A stretch of DNA of 64,000 nucleotides from Magnolia sinica (lineage: Eukaryota > Streptophyta > Magnoliopsida > Magnoliales > Magnoliaceae), in contig NC_080577.1 of assembly GCF_029962835.1 (NCBI RefSeq), forward strand, positions 30,362,501-30,426,500. The letters run 5' to 3'. The notes beneath the pieces are model-generated. The model was not told the origin of the DNA and did no database searches. It saw only the letters and a program-made list of their open reading frames with translations. Of this stretch, positions 42,160 to 53,429 are shown piece after piece. Position numbers and translations under genes: made by a program. The number at the start of each line of letters is the position of its first letter. The stretch's first letter is position 1.

Positions 42160-43645
42160 ATTTAACCAACATTGCCCCCAAGGAATAGTCTACATAGAGT
42201 CAAACATATAATGGGCCCACGGCCTCATACAAGGGCCTAATATACAATACAATGGGTCTTACTCAAGGGTCACATATACACAACAGGTGGTCCCTGCTCA
42301 TGGGCCTAATACATATCACGATGGGCCTTGCCCATAGGCCATGAACACATCACAATGGGCCTTGCCCATGGGCCTCAAATACAGGACATGTGGGCCCTAC
42401 ACATGGGTCTTGAATACATCAAATGGACCATGCAGCATAGGCTTAATACATATCATAATGGCCCTCAACTACGGGTCACATATACATCATATAGGTCTTG
42501 ACAATCGGCCTCGACAAATCGACACTGATGATCTACATCGATGATTAGCACCGACAATCAGCATCGATAATCAACACCGACGACCAGTCATATAGACAAG
42601 ACTGGGTCCATAGATGAACATCTGATCAACCATAATATAAAGATTAGCCCTTGGTCGTGGTTATATTAAATCTGGTAGCATGGAGCCATCCGTCCGTGGT
42701 AAATGGGGCCCACTTATTTGGGTTAACCCACTAAGAGAATGATGGGAATGGGCCTGATAAGGCCTAAGGAAGGGTCACAATGTGGACATCCAATCATCAC
42801 TGCCCAGCAATGTGGACATTTAACCAACATTGCTCCCAAGGAGTGGTCCACATAGAGTCAAACATAAGATGGGCCAAAATATCCAACAAGTGGGCCTCAA
42901 ACAGTCATCACAGGTGGGCCTTACACATACAGCACGTGGACCTACACATCACGGTGGGTCGATACATTGGGCCGCACCATTAGGCCTAATATACACATCA
43001 CGGTGGGTCGCATCATTGGGCCACACCAATGGGCCTCAATTCAACAAGTGGGCCGCATCAATGAGCCAGAAATACATCTCAATGGGCCTCGTCACAAGAG
43101 TAGGAATATTTCACAATGGCCTCACTAAATGGGTCGGAGACTCATCTCAATGGGCCACGACGTATGGGCCGAGTATATATCACAATGGGCCACGACCCAT
43201 GGGCCGCAACCCGTGGGCCTCAAATACAAGTGGGCCACATTAATGGGGCCCATATATAAACCTCAGGTGGGCTCTGCTCATGGGCTTCAAATACATAAGA
43301 TGTGGGCCCTACCCATGGGTTTTATACACATCAAATGGGTCACGCATCATGGGCCCAATACATGTCACAATAGGCCTTGCATCAATGGGCCGCCCTAATG
43401 GGCCTCGTACACATCAAGTGGGTTGTATCAAATAGGCAGCACTAATGGGCCTCGACCCATGGGCCCTGATATATATATCATAATGGGGTACCTGCCCTGG
43501 ATGGCGTGGATAAAGATACATCAAAGTGGGCCTGACAAATGGGCTACAACATACCTCAAAGTAGGCCTCATAACATGGTCATACATACATCAAATTGGCC
43601 ACATCAATGGGCCCCATGTATGTCAAATGGGCCACACTCAATATA
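42160..43645. repeat. TGGGCC-rich degenerate minisatellite
   Basis: About 1.5 kb made of units of roughly 40-45 bp: 'ACATCACAATGGGCC', then 'TGCCCATGGGCCT' or a variant, then 'CAAATACA'. More than 40 copies of TGGGCC/GGGCC occur. The phasing drifts, so unit length is approximate. Open frames across it translate the repeat and are not genes. Confidence 0.8.
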
Positions 43646-45471
43646 AGTGATGATAATGATTTCCACTACTAAAATTTTCAAGGTCCGCCATAACATTTAT
43701 TTTCCATCTAATCTAATCATAGGGTCTCAAGATTTCAAAGATAGTCATTCAATCCTCACCATGCACTATGGTCTACTTGATAAGTAAATCTGACTTATTT
43801 TCGTCTCAAACCTAAAAAAAAGATCATTTTCCAAAAATGGTTGGACGGTTGGATGAAACACATGCATCATAGTGGGTCCCATAGGGATGGAAGGAATAGA
43901 TAAGTCACATGTTCCATGATGGAGGTCCACAGTTGTGGACACAACACATACATAAATAGGTCTTAAGTAAGACCCACCAAAATGTTTATTTTCCACCCAA
44001 CCTAGGACCCAACATACTGTCCATCCAAAATGAGGCCAACATGATGTTTATCTTCCATCCAAACTAGTCATAGGGTCACATGGGCCTAGGGCCCACTGTA
44101 ATATTTATTTATCATCCAACCTGGGCCACTATAATATCTATTTGCATCCAACCTGTTGATAAGGTCTTATAGACCTGGGGCCCACCATAATGTTTATTTC
44201 CATTCAAACCCGTTGATAAGGTCATACAGACCTGGGCCACTACAGTATTTATTTATTTATTTATTTATTTTTATTATTATTATTTTTTTTCAACCTTGTG
44301 ATAGGGTCACATGATCATGGGACCCACTGAAATGTTTACTTGCATCCAATCTATTGATAAAGTCGCATGGGCTAGGGGCCCACTGCAATATTTATTTGTC
44401 CACCAAACTTTTGGTATGGTTATGTGGTCCTGGGGTCCACCGTGATGTAGTTCACAAATCCAACCCATTCATTGTGTATGTCCCACCAATTTAAGGGTCC
44501 AAACCGAGTTTCAGGTGGATCCAAGCTGCATGTGGACCCAAGCAATTGATTCCATGTGGATTGGCACACCACTGCATGAAAGGTGATGGTGTGGGCCATC
44601 CTAAAACTTTTTATGACTGATTTTTGGAACCAACGCATCAAAAAGGGGACCTATTAAATGAACGGCATAGATGTAGATTATACATCACAGTAGTGTCCAC
44701 AATTGAGGCCAAGGGGGGGCCTCCCTATTTCACGTTGGACGTCCAGAGACGTCTATGCATATACATGCAAACTTATTGTCATTATTTTTTTTTAATCTTA
44801 GGTGGGACCCTCATTAACAAGATCTACTCCGTCCATTATATGTGTCCCATAAAATTAGGGGTCCAAACCAAGTTTCAATCACATCCAACTCTCAGGTAGA
44901 CCCCACCAAATGATTTTATATGTTTAGGCATGTTTCTACATGATTTTAGATGATATGGCCCACCTAAGTTCCGTATATGGCTGATTTTTGGGTAGGCCAT
45001 AGCCGGGAGGGAGACCCGCCAAATGCACGGTTCTGATGTTCACACACATCACGGTGGGACCCACGGCTGGGACCCGTGATCCCTGCCCGTTTTGGCGTCC
45101 GCTAGGCAGAAACGCTGCTGGCGTCAGCGGCAGCAGCAGGTGCTGCTGCCAAATCTCCTTTTTTTTTTCCTGCGGTTTTTCATATATAAGGTCTAGATTT
45201 GAAAAATCCAACCCGTCTATTGTGTTCTACGGCCTCAAACCAACCTATTGAGACCAATATGCGACATATTTTTGATGCATAGAAGAATCACGGTGGGTTT
45301 TAATGGCAGTACCACTATTTCCTATGGTATGGCCCGCTTGATTATCAGATCGGTCTCAAATTTCGGTTCAACGCTTAAAATAGGCTAAGGAATGGGATGG
45401 ATGGTGTAGATTAGTTCTATGAATCAAGGTAGGGCCTATATGAGTGACCCACCCTAAACTTTAAAAGCAAA

Positions 45472-45474
<3 letters not shown>
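43646..45474. repeat. cluster of foldback-family fragments
   Basis: At least six repeats of the phrase 'GGGCCCAC.ATAATGTTTATTT' followed by 'CATCCAACCTGTTGATAAGGTC' occur between 43690 and 44450. More family sentences lie at 44430-44900 and 45040-45460. These look like head-to-tail or nested copies of the internal part of the family. No gene is present. Confidence 0.6.

Positions 45475-45523
<49 letters not shown>
45475..45523. repeat. (TA)n microsatellite
   Basis: About 24 uninterrupted TA units. Confidence 0.95.
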
Positions 45524-45527
<4 letters not shown>

Positions 45528-46484
45528 ACGGATAGCACACGCCAATGCCAAAACACACACTTCACGTTAGCCACCCTCACGTCCAGCGTCTCTGGACGCT
45601 GGACGGCATACATAAACACAATGGTGGGTCCCATGCCGATGTGGCCATATTTCATCAAAGTGGGTCCTCACATGAACGAGGCCCACCTGATTTAAATCAA
45701 ACCGATACTTGTGTTTCCACCGCTATAAGGTAGGGCCCACGTGACTTGGACGGTTTGGGTAAAACATACCTCAAGGTGGGGTTCATCCAAGTGGGCCACA
45801 CATCACACAAGAAAAAAAAAGAAAAATGAGAAGGAGAGAGAGAGAGAAGCACCCACCTTGAGATCTCTTCTTCTTTCTTCCGCCAATGCATGATAGAGCC
45901 CCAAAGAAACAATTTTGATGGTGGAGATGATCATTGGATGGTGGAGATGGGAGATAGGGAGGTGGGCCACACTAGCTCTCTCATGGGAACCATGGACGTG
46001 GGTTGCTCCATGGAGGGATTGCTTGGAATGGAGAGAAGTGAAAGAGAGAAATGATGTAAGGGAGTGATGGGAGAGAGGGATGGTGAGGTAATGGGAATTA
46101 ATGAGTTTGACTTATGGGGAAAGGAAAGGTAAGGTGGTAGGGTAGGGTGATGTCACCCCTAGGGTGACATCATAGTAATTATTTTTTTCTAGGGAAGTAC
46201 AACAATAGGGGTAGGTGGGTCCCACGATCAAGCGATCAACGACCTAGATAATGCACGGGCCGGATCTCATAATCTGAGCATCGCATTGACGCACGAGACG
46301 CGTCGTCGAAACCGCGGCGATGCCGTGGTCGCAATGACATAGGTCTCGTTTTGAGTCGGCTTGGGTTTACAGGATGTGAGTCAAGAGCGTGCGCCAATGT
46401 TATCTACGCGTCGCGGGTCTTCGAAATTCGACTGGGAGGACCACAGAAGTTTATGGAATGGAACAGGCTAGGATACGGGTCTTA
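45524..46484. other. non-coding stretch ending in a possible LTR terminus
   Basis: It contains a foldback-family fragment (45590-45800), a GA-rich part (45810-45850), and a GC-rich tail with CG-dense words ('GAAACCGCGGCGATGCCGTG'). It ends 'GATACGGGTCTTACA' at 46484, immediately before gypsy copy C. The end resembles an LTR terminus like that at 11509, but no partner or primer site is seen. Confidence 0.35.
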
Positions 46485-46486
46485 CA

Positions 46487-47584
46487 TCAGCTTGGTGGGA
46501 ACAACTGCAACTCGCGCGAACCAGGCAAATAAAAGTACCAATCCGCACCTGGCAGCGGATGAAGCAGCTACTACGTGCCTAATTCCTCCCTAGCGATTAC
46601 GATCAGGTATTATTCCAACAATACCAAAATTGTCGATAGGGTAGTCGATTGGTGAGAGAATACACAAAAGAATTTTACCGCCTGGCAGCGCGTAACGATT
46701 TGGTCGAGACTGAATTGCAGCAAGTCGCCCGATTCAACGGTGAATTGTGTATGGCTATCCAAGATCGGGTCCAGATGCAGTCCGTCTGGACGATGAATGA
46801 TGCAATCAAGTTGGCTACTCGGGCAGAAGCGCAACTTGAACGTCCTAACACACGGACCTATCCTACTACAAGGATCCCTGTGGCAGGTCTACCCCAGGGA
46901 ACTCCACAGCTCAAGGGGAAGGAGCCCGTAGGAGCACACACTCAACCTCCTACGTCTGAGAATCGAGATCAGGGAAGTAGGCAAGTTAGACCCCAAAGGG
47001 CCATACTGACTGCTGCTGGTCCAAGTAGAATCCTGAACCCCTATGCTCGGCTAAGGCCCGACAACTACTTTTGTTGTGACCAACCGGGCCACCTATCAAA
47101 TACTTGTCCCCAGCGAAAAGTGGCAAACCTCACCATCAATGATGGTAGTGCTGATAACGCTTATGAAGATCTACATATTGAAGAACATGAGCATACCACC
47201 GAGGACGAGGCAGATGATTCAAGTTGGGTTCAGCAAGATCACGGCGAGTCGCTCGTCATGAGGTGACTATTATATGTGCCAAGAAAAGAAATACATCCAC
47301 AGCGGCATAACATCTTCCACACTAGGTGTACGGTGAATCAGAAGGTTTTTTACGTGATCATTGACAGCGGGAGCAGTGAGAACATCGTCTCCAAGGTCAT
47401 GGTAGAAAAATTACAATTAAAAATGAAGCATCATCCCTCTCCATATATAATCAGTTGGATCAAGAAGGTCAGCGAAACAAAGGTAACTGAACGGTAAACC
47501 ATATCCTTTTCAATTGGCAAACATTATAAGGATGAAGTAGTATGCGATGTGGTTGACATGGAAGCATGTCACATACTACTCGGT
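46487..47584 (+). mobile_element. gypsy element copy C, internal fragment (gag to protease)
   Basis: This 1.1-kb segment matches 39129-40224 of copy B with only about a dozen differences by eye. It starts inside gag ('TCAGCTTGGTGGGAACAACT') and ends inside the protease at 'ACATACTACTCGGT'. C keeps CAA where B has TAA (39142 and 39361), so B is not its direct source unless those changes came later. C has its own 'GATCTACAT' change. No LTR is attached. Confidence 0.93.
46649..47266 (+). pseudogene. copy C gag fragment with altered zinc knuckle
   Basis: A 205-residue open frame with '[20 protein letters not shown]', '[17 protein letters not shown]' and '[17 protein letters not shown]'. It ends TGA at the same place as copy B. 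The knuckle has the same Cys-to-Tyr change as B, so B and C share a sublineage distinct from A. A protease fragment with intact DSG follows at 47276-47497. Confidence 0.9.
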
Positions 47585-47626
47585 TTAGGTTTAGGTTTAC
47601 GGATTTGAGAATAGGTTTAGGGTGTG
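47583..47626 (-). repeat. telomere-like scrap (TTTAGG repeats) at the end of copy C
   Basis: 'GGTTTAGGTTTAGGTTTACG' followed by 'GATTTGAGAATAGGTTTAGGG' is the reverse complement of the unit 'CCTATTCTCAAATCC' plus CCTAAA repeats that builds the 2-kb array at 54.8 kb. It begins exactly where copy C ends. Confidence 0.85.
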
Positions 47627-47639
47627 GTCCCTACAAAAA

Positions 47640-48327
47640 CAGATATAAACACGGCCGTCTCCAATTTGCCAGGCCCTTTCAATGTTGTCCATAGGAAATG
47701 GACAGCTTCATCATAGTCATAACAGCGGTTCCCATCTTCCGGGGACCCCCACTCAAGATCCGGATAGCTCCGACGCACATCCGGGTCTACTCCATTAATT
47801 TCAAGCAAATACAGATATAAACACAGTCGTCTCCAATTTGTCAGGCCCTTCCAATGCTGTCCATAGGAAATGGACAGCTTTATCATAGTCATAACAGCGG
47901 TTCCCATCTTTTAGGGACCCCAGCTCAAGATCCGGATAGCTCCGACGCACATCCGGGTCTACTCCATTAATTTCAAGCAAATACAGATATAAACACGGCC
48001 GTCTCCAATTTGTCAGGCCCTTCCAATGCTGTCCATACGAAATAGACAGCTTCATCATAGTCATAACAGCGGTTCTTATCTTCCAGGGACCCCCACTCAA
48101 GATCCAGATAGCTCCGACGCACATCCGGGTCTACTCCATTAATTTCAAGCAAATACAGATATAAACACGGCCTACTCCAATTGGCCAGGCACCTCCAATG
48201 TTGTCCATAAGAAATGGACAGCTTCATCATGGTCATAACGACGGTTCCCATCTTCCAGGGACCCCAGTTCAACATCCGGATAGCTCCGACGCACATTCGG
48301 GTCTACTCCATTAATTTCAAGCAAATA
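47640..48327. repeat. four tandem units of exactly 172 bp
   Basis: The phrase 'CAGATATAAACAC' recurs at 47640, 47812, 47984 and 48156, and the array closes at 48328, so each unit is 172 bp. Units are roughly 90-95% identical by eye. On the minus strand each unit encodes a clean peptide including 'LEINGVDPDVRRSYPDLEWG', 'NRCYDYDEAVHFLW' and 'GPGKLETAVFISVF'. Because 172 is not a multiple of three, the frame shifts by one in every unit. It looks like a multiplied exon. I do not recognise the protein. Confidence 0.95.
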
Positions 48328-48685
48328 CAGAGTGACTTATTCTATTATGAGCTCATCATTCATCTGTAAAATGTGAACAGCAAAACCAAACGATGCATTT
48401 TATAGGTGTTTCCTACAACATAAAATATTTTTCCACTAGTGTAATGCATTAGGGTGTGATGCATTAGGCCATCCTTTGCATTTACAAAATAAAGGAATAA
48501 ATTTGCAGATAATCAAAATTCTAGAGTGTACAATATGATTAAAGAAAATACCATTACTTTTAAAAAATAATTAGCAACCCACTGAGGCGCATGCCCAAAA
48601 GTTTATTGATTTCATGGGCCCTGCCATGATGTATGTGTTTTATCCATGTCAGCCATCTATTTTTCCAGCTCAATTTAAGGCATGC

Positions 48686-48724
<39 letters not shown>

Positions 48725-50056
48725 CAGATTCAAAGCTCAATTAGACCACACCACAAGAAACAGTGGGGGTGTAAAGGAGATTATAAAATTATGATGAAGG
48801 ACGCAGAGCCCATCACAAAACAGTTGACCCACTAAGCATTGGATTCTTAGGATTCCTTTCAACAGATCAACTGTAACACAGAAACCAACGTCTCATTCAA
48901 AACCATTAGGTTGCTTCAAAATGATTGACTCACAAAGCAGCAATTGACTCAAGTCATTGAAACACCACCCTATATTTCCCCAGTTTTTTCTTTTTCTTCT
49001 TCAAATGGTATATCCCTAATCTATCTAAATAGCAACTAAAAAATATAGCATGGTACATCACAGAATAGCATTTTTTCAGAAGTAATATCTCAAAATACTG
49101 TAGAAAAACAAAAGCTCTAAACTGATTTTGAAAAATGTGCCTGCACTTAAAAACGGTTTGGAACCATGTTCACTTAGAAACGGTTTAAAATTGTACCTGA
49201 ACCAAAGCATCGACCGTTCCTGATAAATGATTTTGGTGTAGTGTGGGATCATTTCATGCATTCTTTAATGATCATGATATCTTGTTTACTTGTAATTGCT
49301 TCCTATTCAAGAATGATGAAACTTGCAACCATGTGCAAGAAAAGTAGGCACCAAAAAAGGAAAAGCAAGTAAAATCAACTTTGACAATGCTAGAAGCTGT
49401 GTGCCAAAATGTGCAAGATGTGAGCTAGTCATCAGGTGGTCTTTGTCATGTCATTGCCTAAAAATGGTTGTTCTTCTTATATGTGACCCACCCTTCTACA
49501 ACAAGAGAAGGGCAGTTGAAAAAGAAATGACAAAAGGTCCATCCTAAAAATACAAATGCAATAATGACCAAATTGGCCCTTTTTTACTTGCTTTTCCCTT
49601 TTCTGGTGTAGATTTAGGTTTAGAGATTTAAGAATACATACACTGTGAACCAGCAGATTTCCAGGGCACACAATATATAAGGTAGGCTATACGTCATCAC
49701 AGACATGTGCCAGCTGGGTCATACATGCATTTGTAGAGGTAAGTAAGTCCTAAACATACTCTTAAATCAGGTATTAGATCTTCATACCTTAGGCTCAATC
49801 TTTTCCGGTGTGATATTTTTGTGGCACTTACTTCCACCAGACATTGAAGGCTGCAAGTATCCAAGATTAGCAGGTAATCAAGAGATTGTAGCAAGGAGGA
49901 AGAATAGTGTCGACCATATTATGGACCACCATGAAAAACACAATTCTAGCCAATGCATACGGCTAGAATATTGCAGTATTAATCCTTTTTTTTCTTTTCT
50001 CTTTTTTTCCCCTATTTTTCTTTATTTCTTTTTTCTTTCTTTCTTTCCTTTTTTCT
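48328..50056. other. intergenic stretch, no gene recognised
   Basis: A foldback-family fragment with an A33 run lies at 48600-48830 ('GGGCCCTGCCATGATGTATG'). Short repeats of 'AAAACGGTTTGGAACCATG' and 'GAAACGGTTTAAAATTG' lie near 49150. A nearly palindromic pair occurs with 'GGAAAAGCAAGTAAA' (49360) and 'TTTACTTGCTTTTCC' (49576), suggesting a further foldback element of about 250-300 bp. Pyrimidine-rich sequence fills 49985-50055. Confidence 0.45.
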
Positions 50057-50058
50057 AA

Positions 50059-50094
<36 letters not shown>

Positions 50095-50095
50095 T
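50057..50095. repeat. (AAT)n microsatellite
   Basis: About twelve AAT units after a T/C-rich tract. Confidence 0.9.
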
Positions 50096-50169
50096 AAGAC
50101 AGGACTGATTATATTAAAGTAGAAAATAGGAAGAAAAAGTAACTACCATGATTATTCATTGCATGTTCG

Positions 50170-50421
50170 ATGTTTCAGTTCAAAATTTCCATTTTAATTT
50201 TTACAGCGTTGAGAGAATTGTTCAAGGCCAAACTAGGAAACTGCCCATGCTTCGATTTCTTATCAGGTGAATTGATGAAAGAGATTGGGTTGCCACAATT
50301 CAGCCAACTCCATCTTGTTGTTGTTATTAACAAAGTTTTGAAAAAAGAAAGTCTAGTATATAAAGAGAAAAAAGAATCTAAAGAAAGTCTAGTATATAAA
50401 GAGAAAAAAGAATCTAAGTGA
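50170..50421 (+). other. short open frame with duplicated 12-residue tail
   Basis: An 83-codon frame, with middle part 'LFKAKLGNCPCFDFLSGELM', ends in two copies of 'ESLVYKEKKESK' from a perfect 36-bp DNA duplication (about 50347-50418). It lies 450 bp upstream of the SEC22-like exon but shows no SNARE or longin similarity I can see. It is probably not a gene by itself. Confidence 0.3.
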
Positions 50422-50873
50422 TAATTAATATTTTAATTCATAGTAGAGTACAAAAACATCAATAGATTTCATTACACAATGTGCTTACTACGGCAATGCA
50501 GATCATGCAGTTGAATCAGTAACAACTAGCAAAGCTATTTCTTACCTAGCAGATCATTCCTAATAGGCAAATGATCCTTAAATAAAAACTGACAGAAGCC
50601 ATTAGGTATAGAAGTAATTCTTAATAGGCAAATGATCCTTGGAGCCTATAGAGATTTATTTAACCTAGAATGTTACATACAAAATCCCAAATAATGCCCA
50701 AACAAAGGTTGGACTCGATATTTATGGGAGTTTTATGCCAATTTAAACATAAGGCACAATACCAAATTGAAGAATAAATCAAGTATTATACTGCTGTAAA
50801 ACTTAAGGAACAAGAATGGATGAAAGATAATGTAAATTATCATTTTATTCCATCTGTAACTGAAATTTTGCAT

Positions 50874-51033
50874 GACAGAAGGAAGAAACATTCATACAGA
50901 AGACCAAGAAATTATACTTGGACACTCGTACTAAGAGGAACCTTGCAAAGTTAAATGATGAACTTTATGAAGTCCACCAAATCATGACTCGCAATATATA
51001 AGAAGTTCTTGGTGTCAATGAAAAATTGGATTG
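50874..51033 (+). pseudogene. SEC22: orphan SEC22-type R-SNARE exon with stop codon
   Basis: Translation reads 'ETFIQKTKKLYLDTRTKRN', 'LAKLNDELYEVHQIMTRNI', a stop, and 'EVLGVNEKLD'. This is the segment of plant SEC22 that joins the longin domain to the SNARE motif. SEC22 is the ER-Golgi R-SNARE used in COPI/COPII vesicle fusion. The exon is flanked by an acceptor-like 'CATGACAG' and a perfect donor 'T|GTAAGTT', so it derives from genomic DNA, not mRNA. CAA has become TAA in 'NVQEV'. No other SEC22 exon (longin start, SNARE C-terminus, TM anchor) was found in the flanks, so this is a fragment. Confidence 0.85.
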
Positions 51034-52038
51034 TAAGTTCATCCTGATGTTTTTCTTTTACATGGGCTCAGTCATTATGTATTAATGATTTGTCTTAGGC
51101 ATTGTTTGTTTGTTTTGCACATTTTGTGGAGTGAAACAGCTTTGTTTTTGTAGATGATAAGTAACACCAAAACAAACAGCTAGACAAGGCTTCAAAAAGC
51201 TTAGATCCCTACAATGCTGAAAGTATGGAGAACAAATCCCTAATCAAAGAAAGTGCCTTACTAATCCCAATGCAACTCTATATGTTCTTTCAAAAGATAA
51301 AGTCCAAACAAATCTTAATCAAATAGACTAACCAGTCTGAGAAAGTAGTCAAAGAAGGCAAAACATGGAAGCAAAGCACCTCAACTAATTCAGTATTATG
51401 TACAATTCCACTTCCATGAGGAGGAAATACATCTTATAGGCTTATAGCAATACAGAATTATTATGCATATGAAAATATTTTTCTTGTTCAGTTTTTTCCT
51501 ACTGTTGATTCTTCACCCGAACAGGGCCCCTGTTGTGGTGGGCAATTATCCACATTATTTCCTCTTGAAAAAAATCAATGAATCTATCATTGAGAAAAAA
51601 GTTTTGGATCAATCTGATCTTTTTATTTTCCCATCATCCAGATCTTTTTTACAATACAAACAGATTGGATTGCAAATAGACATCACGAAAACATTACGAT
51701 GGGTCCTTTGCAATTTTTAATAGTGAGGCATTCAATCACCATTGTTTCCTGTGGTGTGGTCCACCTGAGATTCTGATTCCGAGAGAGCAACTAGCAGCAT
51801 TACCACCACCAGCGCACTACTCCATGCATTCCTCATTCTTCTTGAGATGAGAAGGTAGCTGATGGAGTTGCTGCTCTACTACTCTCAAATACCTTACCAA
51901 CCTCTCTTACTATTATATACAATTTCAAGAGTCCTCAAATCCCCAAAATCCTAAAATTCCTAAATCCCCCATTTTGGGGTCCACATTCAAATCGAGAATC
52001 TACAAACTACTAACTCCCAATTTCCTAAATTGGCATTA
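51034..52038. other. intergenic stretch with a foldback-family fragment
   Basis: No gene is recognised. The part at 51520-51780 carries family phrases ('TTGGATCAATCTGATCTTTT', 'TTTCCTGTGGTGTGGTCCAC', 'CACCTGAGATTCTGATTCC') from the interior of the element seen at 19.2 kb. Confidence 0.5.
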
Positions 52039-52312
52039 ATATTGAGAGAGATTGAGAGAGAGAGAGATATACCTCACTGTCGTGAATGAACTTCAACCGA
52101 GTTGACGGAGAGAGAGAGAGAGAGGGCGTGCGTGGGTAGGGCGCTCGGCAATGGTCCGCAAGAAAGATCAGAGAAAGAGGAAGAGATTGACAAAGAGAGA
52201 GAGGAGGCGAGAGAGACAGAGAGAGGAGAAGGCAGAGAGATCAGAGAGAGAGGAAGAGAGAGATGGAGGGCGAGAGGACGGAGAGGGAGCGAGAGAGAGA
52301 GATAGAGAGGAG
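52039..52312 (+). repeat. GA-rich (GAGAGA) tract
   Basis: Nearly 270 bp is dominated by GAGAGA and GAGGA words. Frames on both strands here give only Glu/Arg or Ser/Leu runs. Confidence 0.85.
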
Positions 52313-52399
52313 ACTGCCGCAAATTAACGCAGTCTCTCTCACGCACGCTTTCAAAAGCTACAGGTTGAGTAGCGAGTTGGCTAATGAAGTGACGTCACC

Positions 52400-52832
52400 A
52401 AGTTCTGTGGGCCCCCCTATGATGTATGTGTTGTATCCACACCGTCCATCCATTTTGAGATATTATTTTAGGACATGAGCTAAAGAACGAGGTAGATAAA
52501 AAGATGTATTGGACCTCAACATAGAAAACAGTGGGGAGAGTGATTCTCACCATTGAAACTATCCTAAGGCCCACCATAATTTTTATTTGAAATCCAACCT
52601 GTTCAAAAGCTAAAAAAGGCATGAAATAAGGTAAAACATGAATATCAGCTTGATCTAAAACTTTCGTGGCCCTTAGAAGTTTTTAATGTTGGGTGTCACT
52701 GTTCCCATTGTTTTCTGTGTTGTGATTCACTGGAGCTTTGGATTTATCTTTGGATATTGCCCCAAAATGATCTCTCCAAATGGATGAAAGGTGTGGATAT
52801 AAAACATACATGTCGTCATGAGTTTTTAAACA
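52400..52832. mobile_element. foldback element, GGCCCACCATGATG family
   Basis: The left arm reads 'CCTATGATGTATGTGTTG', 'TATCCACACCGTCCATCCAT' and the right arm is the inverse 'AAATGGATGAAAGGTGTGGA' and 'TATAAAACATACATGTCGTC'. Family core text lies between them ('ACAGTGGGGAGAGTGATTC'). Confidence 0.7.
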
Positions 52833-53429
52833 CTTGGATCTGTTCTTCTCTTTAGATGGTCTTCCATGAATACATGACAAATGAGAGTTCTTATGTATGT
52901 CATGTAGTTACTAGCATCAACCTGTACCCTCAGACCTTTTTTTGATATCTTATCTGAAATGATTTTAGGAAACAGGATGGGTGCCTCAACATCTTATTGC
53001 TCAGGATAAATATATATGAAAATATTGTAGGTGTTGTTCTGCTTTATCTTAAAAGGTTTAGCATCTGCAATTATGTCCATGTTCTGTTCTCGTTACTTTT
53101 TCTTATTTAAATGGTTATCTTTAACTTTTACAATCAGCTTTTAATTGCTTCTGTTGGATAGTAGCTGAACTATATATTTTAGTTACTTTGAATTGCAGTC
53201 ACTTGTATGGAGAATTTATCTTTGACTATTCTTGGGTTGATGCCTACTACAGGTTTTTGGCGCTCAATATTATCCAAAGTTATAATGTTGTATTCTTTTC
53301 TCTTTGGTAGATGCAAATGATTAGGATGGGAAGCCCGCCATGTTTTGTGTTTGCCATACAATCTATTTATAAGACGCGCTCCACAGAGATAGATTGACAT
53401 CCAAAAGATCAGACCATTCCAAAACTCAA

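Noticed and set aside
42341-43650. Several overlapping frames rich in Gly, Pro, His and Trp
   Set aside because: They appear in several frames at once because the underlying TGGGCC minisatellite repeats. No gene is supported.
47617-48296. 172-bp repeats considered as a CRISPR array or an RNA gene cluster
   Set aside because: There are no distinct spacers, units are directly adjacent, and the host is a plant. It is a tandem repeat.
52074-52346. Frames of Glu/Arg or Ser/Leu runs
   Set aside because: They are pure products of the GAGAGA tract.
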